Assembly: GCA_007280905.1 (NCBI GenBank)
Contig: QYQM01000002.1
Coordinates: 1-45,704 of the forward strand
DNA from: Porphyromonadaceae bacterium
GTDB taxonomy: Bacteria; Bacteroidota; Bacteroidia; Bacteroidales; UBA12481
Reading direction: 5' to 3'
DNA length: 45,704 nt
Positions 17,776 through 25,143 of this stretch are shown in pieces. The notes under the pieces were generated by a model. The model worked only from the letters and a program-made list of their open reading frames with translations. It searched no databases and was not told the DNA's origin. A program made the position numbers and the translations under genes. Every line of letters begins with the position of its first letter. The first letter of the stretch is position 1.

Positions 17776-18577
17776 GATGTTAAATATTGCTTCATGGCTT
17801 ATACTGGCCGCCTATCTGGGTGTCAGCCTTTGGTTTACTGAACAGCGGATGAGTCAGCTAACCTTTCATGGGGTGATAGTAACCATAGCTGACAGCCTCG
17901 AAAGGCATTTTATTTCTCCTGCTGAAGTAACAGAGATTCTGGCAAAACAGGGGATCCGGACCACCGGCAATAAACTGGCTGATCTGAACCGTGACCAGGT
18001 AAAAAATACGATAAAAACGCTATCAGGGATTAAAGATGCAATGGTTTACAGCACCCCCGACGGAACACTCTATATCCAGGTTTGGCAGCGGACACCAGTC
18101 ATGAGGTTTATCAGCCCGTTTACCTCTTTTTATATCGACTCTGAAGGTAAAGAGATGGCCTTATCTAACAATTACTCTGCCCGGGTTTTGATGGTTACAG
18201 GATCAGGTGATAAGAAATTTCTGAAAGACAGTTTGTTTCAGGTTGTTAAAACGATCCGTGATCAGGCTTTTTTTGATGCCCTGATCGAGGAGATAAACAT
18301 TAATCCCGATCATACTCTCGAGATCATCCCGAGAGTGGGCGATCAGCGGATATTTTTCGGAGATGCAGGAAACTATGAGTGGAAACTGACAAAACTGAAA
18401 GTTTTTTATGAAAAGGGATTGCCGAATGTGGGCTGGGGTCGCTATTCGAGGATCGATCTGAGATATAGTAATCAGGTGGTGGCAAAGAAATGGTCCGATG
18501 AAGAACGGCAGAGCAGGGACTCGCTCTGGTCTGCCAGGGATACAGCTGCAGTTAAGAAACCGAAAAGAACAGTTTGA
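17765..18577 (+). CDS. ftsQ: Cell division protein FtsQ
   Basis: Bitopic protein of 270 residues. A short cytoplasmic tail leads to one transmembrane helix (ASWLILAAYLGVSLWF). A POTRA-like segment follows (ISPAEVTEILAKQG ... LADLNRDQVKNTIKTL), then the FtsQ-type beta region. FtsQ links FtsL/FtsB to the divisome. I use ATG 17765 (MWRKMLNIASW), 11 nt inside murC. The upstream in-frame start at 17711 would overlap murC by 65 nt. The Lys/Arg-rich end (KKPKRTV) is unremarkable. Position between murC and ftsA supports the call more than sequence does. Confidence 0.88.
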   Translation: MWRKMLNIASWLILAAYLGVSLWFTEQRMSQLTFHGVIVTIADSLERHFISPAEVTEILAKQGIRTTGNKLADLNRDQVKNTIKTLSGIKDAMVYSTPDGTLYIQVWQRTPVMRFISPFTSFYIDSEGKEMALSNNYSARVLMVTGSGDKKFLKDSLFQVVKTIRDQAFFDALIEEININPDHTLEIIPRVGDQRIFFGDAGNYEWKLTKLKVFYEKGLPNVGWGRYSRIDLRYSNQVVAKKWSDEERQSRDSLWSARDTAAVKKPKRTV

Positions 18578-18586
18578 TAAGAATAT

Positions 18587-19852
18587 ATGGCAAAAAAGGA
18601 GTTTATATCAGCGATTGACATTGGAACGACCAAGATCGTTGCCTTGATCGCACGCAAAACCGAGGATGGCAAGTTCGAGATTTTGGGGTTGGGCAATGCC
18701 CCATCGAGCGGTGTAAAACGAGGTGTTGTCGTACATATTGATGAAACGGTAAGCGCTCTGGAGCTGGCAAAACAGCAGGCCGAGGAACAGTCAGGCTACC
18801 GCATGGGTGAAGTATACGTGGGCATTGCCGGCCAGCATATTAAGAGCATGAAGAACCGCAACTCCAAATATCTCGATAACGAGGAAATTACCCAGGAGGA
18901 TGTAAACTATCTGCATGACCAGATGGCTCGCACTCCCCTGGAACCGGGCGAAGAGATTCTTCATGTGATCCCGCAGAGTTATATCGTTGATTCTGAAACC
19001 GATGTAAGTAAACCGGTGGGGATGTCAGGAAGGATGCTGGAAGCCAATTTTCATCTGGTGATCGGGAAAGTAGCCTCAGCCCGGAATATTTCAAAATGTA
19101 TTGAACGGGTTGAGCTGAAGGTTAAAAAGATGATTCTTGAACCTTTAGCTTCGGCCACTGCCGTACTAACCGCCGATGAGCGTGAAGCGGGCGTGGTGCT
19201 GATAGATATCGGAGGCGGAACCACTGATGTGGCTGTCTACTATAACGATGTTGTGAGGCACACTGCCGTTATTCCTTTTGGCGGCAATGTGATCACCAAT
19301 GATATAAAGGAAGGATGTTCAATCCTGCTGCGGCAGGCCGAATCGCTTAAGATCCAGTTTGGTTCAGCCATGGGAGATACCGCTGCCGACGATAAGGTAG
19401 TGACCATCCCAGGCATCAGCGGCAGGGATGCCCGCGAAATCTCTTTCAAAAACCTGGCCTATATCATTCAGGCCCGTATGGAGGAGATCCTGGATGCTGT
19501 GAGCTTTGAAATTGAGAATTCAGGCTATGCCGAAAAGGTAAGTGCCGGAATTGTAATTACTGGTGGAGGTGCCATGCTGAAAGGATTACCTCAGTTGATC
19601 AAATTTAAAACAGGATATGATGTGCGTGTGGGCTATCCTAATCAGTTCCTGGTTCCCGAATCGGATGAGAACATCACCCAGCCCCAGTATGCCACCGGCA
19701 TCGGCCTTATTATTGAAGGCTCTTTCGGCGGCGCAACTTCCGCATCACGTCAGGGTTTTTCTTTCCGGAGAAAACCGCAAAACAGCCCCCTGAAGGACAA
19801 AATTCATAAAGGATGGCTCAGTTTTTTCAATGATGATAGTAATCGGTTTTAA
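18587..19852 (+). CDS. ftsA: Cell division protein FtsA
   Basis: Actin-fold ATPase that tethers FtsZ filaments to the membrane. Phosphate-1 motif DIGTTKIVALIA at the N-terminus, the 1C SHS2 insertion after it, phosphate-2 motif IDIGGGTTDVAVY (~residue 206) and adenosine motif ITGGGAMLKGL. The C-terminus ends in a possible membrane-targeting amphipathic stretch (KIHKGWLSFFND) separated by a basic linker. Length 421. ftsZ1 starts 17 nt downstream. Confidence 0.95.
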   Translation: MAKKEFISAIDIGTTKIVALIARKTEDGKFEILGLGNAPSSGVKRGVVVHIDETVSALELAKQQAEEQSGYRMGEVYVGIAGQHIKSMKNRNSKYLDNEEITQEDVNYLHDQMARTPLEPGEEILHVIPQSYIVDSETDVSKPVGMSGRMLEANFHLVIGKVASARNISKCIERVELKVKKMILEPLASATAVLTADEREAGVVLIDIGGGTTDVAVYYNDVVRHTAVIPFGGNVITNDIKEGCSILLRQAESLKIQFGSAMGDTAADDKVVTIPGISGRDAREISFKNLAYIIQARMEEILDAVSFEIENSGYAEKVSAGIVITGGGAMLKGLPQLIKFKTGYDVRVGYPNQFLVPESDENITQPQYATGIGLIIEGSFGGATSASRQGFSFRRKPQNSPLKDKIHKGWLSFFNDDSNRF

Positions 19853-19869
19853 CCAATAAATCTCACCAC

Positions 19870-21132
19870 ATGTTTGAGGATGTTTATCAATTTGAAATGC
19901 CCCGGGAACCTAAATCGATCATAAAGGTGATCGGGGTAGGCGGCGGCGGAAGCAATGCCGTTAATCATATGTATCAACAGGGAATCCGGGGTGTTGAATT
20001 TGTGATTTGCAACACCGACAATCAGGCTTTACAAACCAGCCCGATTCCCAATAAGGTACAATTGGGCAAAACACTCACCTACGGTCGGGGAGCCGGTAAT
20101 GAACCGGAAAAAGGCCGCGATTCGGCTCTGGAAAATATCGAGGATATACGGAGATTGCTCGGCGATGACACCAAGATGGTATTCCTGACTGCCGGCATGG
20201 GCGGTGGAACAGGAACCGGCGCTGCTCCCGTAATCGCCGAAGCAGCTACCGAACTGGGTATCCTCACCGTTGGCATCGTTACCCTGCCTTTCTCGTTTGA
20301 AGGACAAAAGCGGTGGACCCAGGCGGTGGAAGGGATCCGAAATTTGAAGGATTACGTTGATGCCCTGCTGGTCATCCATAACGACCGGCTTAGGGATATT
20401 TACGGCGATCAGAAGCTTTCAATAGCCTTTGGCTATGCCGATAATGTGCTCGCAATGGCAGCCAAAGGAATTGCAGAAATCATCACGGTTCATGGATATG
20501 TCAATGTTGACTTTGCCGATGTGCGCACTGTTATGGAACGAAGCGGTGTGGCAATCATGGGATCAGGTATTGCCGAAGGGGAAAACAGGGCTTATGAAGC
20601 GATCAGCAAAGCGCTTATATCTCCGCTCCTGAACAACAATAACCTTAAAGGTGCACGGAATATCCTGCTGAATATCACATCAGGAAAGCAGGAAGTTCTG
20701 ATGGATGAGATTACCGAAATCATGGATTTCATCCAGCACTGCACGCAGATACAATCGGATATCATCTGGGGAAATACATATGATGAGTCTCTCGGGAATG
20801 CCCTGAGTGTAACCATCGTAGCTACGGGTCTGGAATCGGAGATCGGTTTGGGAGAAATGAAACCCGACTTTATACAGAAAAACTATCCGCTGCGGCCGGA
20901 AAGTGAATATCATCATCTTCCTAAAGACCTTTTCGCACCTATGCAGACCCCTGATCAGGTACCGATGGAGGTAGATGGTGTGACCAGGGACGGGAACAAT
21001 CAGCAGATGGTGGCTGAAGAGGAAACCGGAAAGCGAACCAAAAGGGAAAAAACCAGGCGCCCGGCCCGCCAGAGTGCAATCACCAAATTTGTGGGATCCT
21101 TATTTGACGACAAGGATGATCAATTAGTCTAG
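19870..21132 (+). CDS. ftsZ: Cell division protein FtsZ, copy 1 (canonical GTPase signature)
   Basis: Tubulin-like GTPase that forms the Z ring. Glycine-rich T1 loop GVGGGGSNAVN; tubulin signature GGGTGTGAA intact (near residue 110); PFSFEGQKR; and the catalytic T7 loop NVDFADV. All parts needed for GTP binding and hydrolysis are visible. The variable C-terminal region is basic (KRTKREKTRRPARQ) and ends ITKFVGSLFDDKDDQLV. It lacks the SRYT...NNSFL...VD tail present in copy 2. It lies directly after ftsA, the usual ftsZ position. A second ftsZ follows 26 nt later. Confidence 0.95.
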   Translation: MFEDVYQFEMPREPKSIIKVIGVGGGGSNAVNHMYQQGIRGVEFVICNTDNQALQTSPIPNKVQLGKTLTYGRGAGNEPEKGRDSALENIEDIRRLLGDDTKMVFLTAGMGGGTGTGAAPVIAEAATELGILTVGIVTLPFSFEGQKRWTQAVEGIRNLKDYVDALLVIHNDRLRDIYGDQKLSIAFGYADNVLAMAAKGIAEIITVHGYVNVDFADVRTVMERSGVAIMGSGIAEGENRAYEAISKALISPLLNNNNLKGARNILLNITSGKQEVLMDEITEIMDFIQHCTQIQSDIIWGNTYDESLGNALSVTIVATGLESEIGLGEMKPDFIQKNYPLRPESEYHHLPKDLFAPMQTPDQVPMEVDGVTRDGNNQQMVAEEETGKRTKREKTRRPARQSAITKFVGSLFDDKDDQLV

Positions 21133-21158
21133 ACTTAACATCAGTAATATTTAACAAC

Positions 21159-22607
21159 ATGTTTGACGATCTGGTCGATTTCAACCTGCCCTTCAACGCA
21201 AATCCCATTATTTCCGTAATCGGAGTGGGTGGAGGCGGGTGCAATGCCGTTAACCGTATGTACCTTGAAGGTATCAAGGATGTCGATTTCATGGTGGCCA
21301 ATACCGATTCACAAGCCCTCAATGCCAGTCCGGTTGAGAAAAAAATCCAGCTGGGTGCTACCCTCACCGAAGGCCGCGGGGCGGGGAAAAGATCCGATGT
21401 CGGGGAACAGGCAGCCATTGAGAGCATCAATGAGATAACCGATATTCTGCAAGGTCAGACCCGGATGGTGTTTATTGTTGCCGGAATGGGTAAGGGCACC
21501 GGAACCGGAGCGGCACCGGTGATCGCCAGGGCATGCAGGGATTTGAATATTCTGACTGTTGGCGTCATTACGCTGCCATTTATCATCGAGGGGCCTTCAC
21601 GTCAATTTCAGGCATTACAGGGAATTAACCGTCTGAAGGACGATGTGGATGCCCTGTTGATCATCCATAATGAAAAACTCCGCGAAATCTATGGAAACCT
21701 TTCCCTCGGAGAAGCTTTCAAAAAGGCTGATGATATCCTTCTGCTCGCCGTTAAAGGCATTGCCGAGATCATTACCGTTCACGGATATATTAACGTCGAC
21801 TTTGCCGATGTGATATCGGTTATGACCAAGGGAGGCATTGCCTTTATGGGATCCGCAACCGCCCGCGGTTTCGACCGCGCCCGCAAGGTGATCGACGAAA
21901 CCATCAATTCACCGCTTCTCTACAGCAATGATATTCGCGGTGCCAGCCGCATATTGCTTAATATCACATCCGGACAGGATGAGATCACCGTGGATGAAGT
22001 CGGAATAATAACCGATGCCATTATGGCCCGGGTGGGGGTATCCGTTAATGTAATATGGGGTACCTGTTCCGATGATTCACTCACAGATGAAATCCGTATA
22101 ACATTGGTTGCCACGGGATTCAGGGAGGATATGATCCCGGAGTGGCTCAGCCTTACCCCTCCGAAAAAGGAGGTCATTAACCTCGATAAATTCAGGCCTG
22201 TTATGTTGGCACCCATGATTGAAAAGGTGGAACACCCGCTCAGGGAGGAAATGATTTCTGAGGTTATCATACCGGAAACACCCGAGATTTTATCTCCTGT
22301 GATGGATCAGGATCTCAAAGTGGTTCACCGCGAGCCCACCAAGGATTCCATTCATTATGACCATCCTGCTCCTGTAGCTCCTGCCGAAGATCCGGCCAAG
22401 GTGGCCCGGCTGAAAGAGCTTAATTACCACAATCTTTCCAATCCGGATATTATCGATGAAGTAGAAAGAATACCCGCTTATAAAAGAAAAAAAGTACCCA
22501 TCCAGGAGAAAATGTTTTTTGAAGATGATCAGCAATCAAGATATACCATGGGAACTGATGCCAAGCTCAGATCGAATAATTCGTTCCTGTTTGATGCAGT
22601 AGATTAG
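21159..22607 (+). CDS. FtsZ paralogue, copy 2 (Lys in the tubulin signature)
   Basis: A second full-length FtsZ (482 residues) in tandem. It shares copy 1's framework (GVGGGGCNAVN, PFIIEG, T7 loop NVDFADV). The tubulin signature, however, reads GKGTGTGAA instead of GGGTGTGAA, and the segment after PF..EG reads PSRQ instead of QKRW. The ~140-residue C-terminal extension includes IPAYKRK and a tail with SRYT and SNNSFLFDAVD. I recall that type of ending from Bacteroidota FtsZ proteins generally, but copy 1 does not have it. It probably co-assembles with FtsZ1 and may be a slower or inactive GTPase that supplies the conserved tail. The sigma-factor gene begins 7 nt after its stop. Confidence 0.9.
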   Translation: MFDDLVDFNLPFNANPIISVIGVGGGGCNAVNRMYLEGIKDVDFMVANTDSQALNASPVEKKIQLGATLTEGRGAGKRSDVGEQAAIESINEITDILQGQTRMVFIVAGMGKGTGTGAAPVIARACRDLNILTVGVITLPFIIEGPSRQFQALQGINRLKDDVDALLIIHNEKLREIYGNLSLGEAFKKADDILLLAVKGIAEIITVHGYINVDFADVISVMTKGGIAFMGSATARGFDRARKVIDETINSPLLYSNDIRGASRILLNITSGQDEITVDEVGIITDAIMARVGVSVNVIWGTCSDDSLTDEIRITLVATGFREDMIPEWLSLTPPKKEVINLDKFRPVMLAPMIEKVEHPLREEMISEVIIPETPEILSPVMDQDLKVVHREPTKDSIHYDHPAPVAPAEDPAKVARLKELNYHNLSNPDIIDEVERIPAYKRKKVPIQEKMFFEDDQQSRYTMGTDAKLRSNNSFLFDAVD

Positions 22608-22613
22608 GATTAA

Positions 22614-23360
22614 ATGCTGAGGAACGATTTAGATATCAAGTTTTTACGGGAAGATCCCGAAAAATTGCTAATCAGGTATCAACCCATTATCCGGATGATA
22701 GTAAAGAACCTTGCCTTTCAGGGATACCTCCCGAAAAGGGACATCAATGATTTGATCCAGGACGTTAACCGCAAGCTGATAGAACGCCTGCCACGGATAC
22801 GTGATCAATACAATTATAAAAGCCAGTTTAGAACCTACTTTTCAGTTATTATCCGTAACTTCTGCCTCGAAGAGTTCCGGAAGGTGAGATTTGTAGCTGA
22901 ACCGCAATCGGAAATATATGAACAAACTGCAGCTGAAACTTCAACTGATCAACTGGTTATCCGCCAGGAATACGAACGGTTACACCGGGCATTGCGTATG
23001 TTCGGTCGCGAAAGGCCGGCTGTTTGGATCGTGCTGCGATGTTTTGCCGATTTGCCGGTTACTCCGGATGAGTTTTCAGGATATGATCTTGACCCTGGTG
23101 CTGATATCCGCATCCAGCTGGCCACACAGGTGAATGATACCATTCAGTTGCAGAAAAGGGAGAAGATGGAGGTTCTTAGCGCTGTTTTTAATCATCTTGA
23201 CCGAAAGCCGCGAACAGCCGATGCCCTCCGGAAATGGTCGTCGAGCCGTTTGGATGAGCTCGTTATCCTGATGAATGGAAAGCCACCCAGATCGGCCTAT
23301 ACGGTTGAGATTTTATATATTTTGATAGAAAAAGCTGAATTTCTTGAAAATAATGACTAA
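22614..23360 (+). CDS. Atypical sigma-70-family (ECF-like) sigma factor
   Basis: Residues ~15-105 look like sigma region 2: LLIRYQPIIRMIVKNLAF, DINDLIQDVNRKLIERL, then SQFRTYFSVIIRNFCLEEFRK. The last resembles the -10 recognition and melting helices. The C-terminal half has no helix-turn-helix of region 4 that I can recognise; it is instead rich in charged helices (LATQVNDTIQLQKREKMEVL). The next gene encodes a zinc-finger anti-sigma factor, which supports the call. It starts 7 nt after ftsZ2, so it is probably co-transcribed with the end of the dcw cluster. What it transcribes is unknown. Confidence 0.65.
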   Translation: MLRNDLDIKFLREDPEKLLIRYQPIIRMIVKNLAFQGYLPKRDINDLIQDVNRKLIERLPRIRDQYNYKSQFRTYFSVIIRNFCLEEFRKVRFVAEPQSEIYEQTAAETSTDQLVIRQEYERLHRALRMFGRERPAVWIVLRCFADLPVTPDEFSGYDLDPGADIRIQLATQVNDTIQLQKREKMEVLSAVFNHLDRKPRTADALRKWSSSRLDELVILMNGKPPRSAYTVEILYILIEKAEFLENND

Positions 23361-23402
23361 ATTTTTTCCATCCGACGGTAAATTTATCGTCTATATAACC
23401 GG

Positions 23403-24251
23403 ATGAAAGAGACAGATAAATATCAGAACAGCAGCAACAATTCGGAGCATCTGGATGATAATGAGTTAGCCCAATATGCTGAATATCTGCGCCATGAAGC
23501 CGGCCAGATTCCGGGCAAACTGATCGATCATGTGGCATCGTGCGGCTATTGCCGTGCTGAGCTTATGGCCATAACGGACCTGCTTGACACCCTGCCTGAT
23601 GTGGCCGAAGAACCCACAAATTCCGTTGTCGGTTATCCGTTATCGGTTGCCGGGCGTCAGCGATCCGCCAAATTAATATGGTTACGCACAACCGCTGCCA
23701 TCGCTGCCATCTTCTTTCTCGCCTGGATTGTACAGCGATTGCTCCCCGACCGCCCCATGAACGAACCCGTGGCCACCAACACCGTCAAGGATTCAACTTC
23801 CATTAAGGATACCCTGATCACTAACCCACTAACCACTAATTCTCTAACTGAAAACTCCCGAACCGATAACCCTTCCACCAAAGGAGCAAAGCTCGCCGAC
23901 ACGGTTCGTTACGCAGCAGCTTACATTCCCAATCCCGCGTACGAGAACCTGGTGGGCGCAAAGTACCGTTCAGGCAGCGATCCGAAGGTGGTGGGCCCTA
24001 ATCCCGGAAAGGTTTTTGCCCCGGGCGACACATTGAAAATATCCTGGGTCCCCGACCCTGAAGATGAATATCTTTTGGTCATTTTAGATAATAAGGCCAA
24101 CCCGGTCAAAGAAATAAAGACCGGAGCAGAGGCGCTTCTGGCTTGGAAAATCGATTTGAAACCCGGGTTGTATTACTGGAAATTATTAGGAAAAGAGGAA
24201 ATGTGGAAAGTAGGGAAGATGAAGATAATTGGCTCCGCTGCGCGTCGCTAA
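23403..24251 (+). CDS. Membrane anti-sigma factor with zinc-finger (ZAS) domain
   Basis: Residues ~15-60 hold the zinc-binding anti-sigma pattern Hx3Cx2C (HVASCGYC) preceded by a helical segment. One transmembrane helix follows (~92-115, TTAAIAAIFFLAWIVQRLL). Next comes a low-complexity periplasmic linker with degenerate pentapeptides of the form TxN(S/P)(L/R), roughly residues 140-160. A folded C-terminal domain contains PNPGKVFAPGDTLKISW and a YYWKLLG strand. It likely sequesters the upstream sigma factor until an envelope signal arrives. The linker DNA resembles this genome's AAC-type short tandem repeats. Confidence 0.75.
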   Translation: MKETDKYQNSSNNSEHLDDNELAQYAEYLRHEAGQIPGKLIDHVASCGYCRAELMAITDLLDTLPDVAEEPTNSVVGYPLSVAGRQRSAKLIWLRTTAAIAAIFFLAWIVQRLLPDRPMNEPVATNTVKDSTSIKDTLITNPLTTNSLTENSRTDNPSTKGAKLADTVRYAAAYIPNPAYENLVGAKYRSGSDPKVVGPNPGKVFAPGDTLKISWVPDPEDEYLLVILDNKANPVKEIKTGAEALLAWKIDLKPGLYYWKLLGKEEMWKVGKMKIIGSAARR

Positions 24252-24266
24252 TCATGAAGGAGATCA

Positions 24267-24293
24267 TGAATAACCCAGACTTCAGTCTGGGGG
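24267..24293 (+). repeat. REP-like palindromic element, copy 1
   Basis: TGAATAA leads into the hairpin CCCAGAC-TTCA-GTCTGGG (24274-24291) and a G run. The same layout (TGAATAA, then a CCCCAGG hairpin, then G run) occurs in reverse orientation at 25031-25061. The sirtuin gene lies between the two copies. Confidence 0.75.
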
Positions 24294-24313
24294 TCTTTGC
24301 TGATAACTTATAT

Positions 24314-24997
24314 ATGAAGAACCTGGTAATTTTAACTGGCGCGGGGATGAGCGCGGAAAGCGGACTGAAGACTTTTCGTGAGATGGGTGGATTGTGGGAG
24401 GAGTATGATATTTCTGAAGTGGCAACACCGGAAGCCTGGAAAAGAAATCCCGAATTGGTTTTAAGGTTTTACAACGAGCGCAGAAAGGCACTGTTAGGAG
24501 CTTTGCCAAATGCCGGGCATTATGGACTGGTTGAACTGGAGAAATATTTCCACGTGAGGATTATCACGCAGAATGTGGACGACCTGCACGAAAGGGCAGG
24601 CAGTACTAATATCCTCCATCTGCACGGGGAACTGAAGAAGTCACGCAGTACCATTGATCCCCGGTTGGTTTATGATATCGACGGCTGGGAGTTAAACTGG
24701 GGTGACCTGTGCGAAAAGGGTTCACAACTCCGTCCGCACATAGTATGGTTCGGCGAAGCAGTTCCGAATATCGAAATTGCTATTCAGGATGCAGAACAGG
24801 CTGATATATTTGTGATTATCGGCACCAGTATGCAGGTATACCCGGCCGCAGGACTTATAGATTATGTACCCCGCAATGTGCCGGTTTACCTGATTGATCC
24901 CAATGAAACTGCAGTAGGGAGCGAACGGCATGTTGAAATCATTCGGATGAAAGCAGGAGAGGGGGTGGCTCAATTTATAAGAATGGCACGCGGATGA
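24314..24997 (+). CDS. cobB: NAD-dependent protein deacylase (sirtuin, CobB/Sir2 family)
   Basis: 227 residues. NAD-binding GAGMSAESGLKTFR at the N-terminus, TQNVDDLHERAG, and catalytic His in HLHGEL; IIGTSMQVYPAAG closes the Rossmann fold. The structural zinc site of typical sirtuins (two CxxC pairs) is missing. The region after HGEL has one Cys only, which I recall as common in Bacteroidota CobB-like proteins. I start at ATG 24314 (MKNLVILTGAG); the in-frame extension back to 24143 overlaps the anti-sigma gene and crosses REP copy 1. The stop codon lies inside the left arm of a 26-bp inverted repeat. Transcription may be independent, since REPs frame the gene. Confidence 0.9.
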   Translation: MKNLVILTGAGMSAESGLKTFREMGGLWEEYDISEVATPEAWKRNPELVLRFYNERRKALLGALPNAGHYGLVELEKYFHVRIITQNVDDLHERAGSTNILHLHGELKKSRSTIDPRLVYDIDGWELNWGDLCEKGSQLRPHIVWFGEAVPNIEIAIQDAEQADIFVIIGTSMQVYPAAGLIDYVPRNVPVYLIDPNETAVGSERHVEIIRMKAGEGVAQFIRMARG

Positions 24998-25111
24998 CGC
25001 GGATGCTGCGCAGGAGTCTTCGCTGGGACACCCCCCCAGGTTGAAACCTGGGGTTATTCATATAGTCGTTTTGGCCGCATCCGTGCTGAGCAGCATCCGC
25101 GTCATCCGCGT
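24988..25111. repeat. Nested inverted repeat with REP-like palindrome, copy 2
   Basis: Outer arms of 26 bp (24988-25013 and 25086-25111) pair with one mismatch. Between them is the perfect hairpin CCCCAGGTT-GA-AACCTGGGG (25034-25053) followed by TTATTCA, the reverse complement of the TGAATAA lead of REP copy 1. The left outer arm supplies the sirtuin's last codons and stop. The structure could end transcription before dnaG. Confidence 0.85.
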
Positions 25112-25143
25112 TCCATTTTGATTAAAGTCCTATCTTCGTGTTC

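Noticed and set aside
24143-24313. 57-residue extension of the sirtuin
   Set aside because: Crosses the anti-sigma gene's end and REP copy 1; the ATG at 24314 opens directly on the NAD-binding motif.
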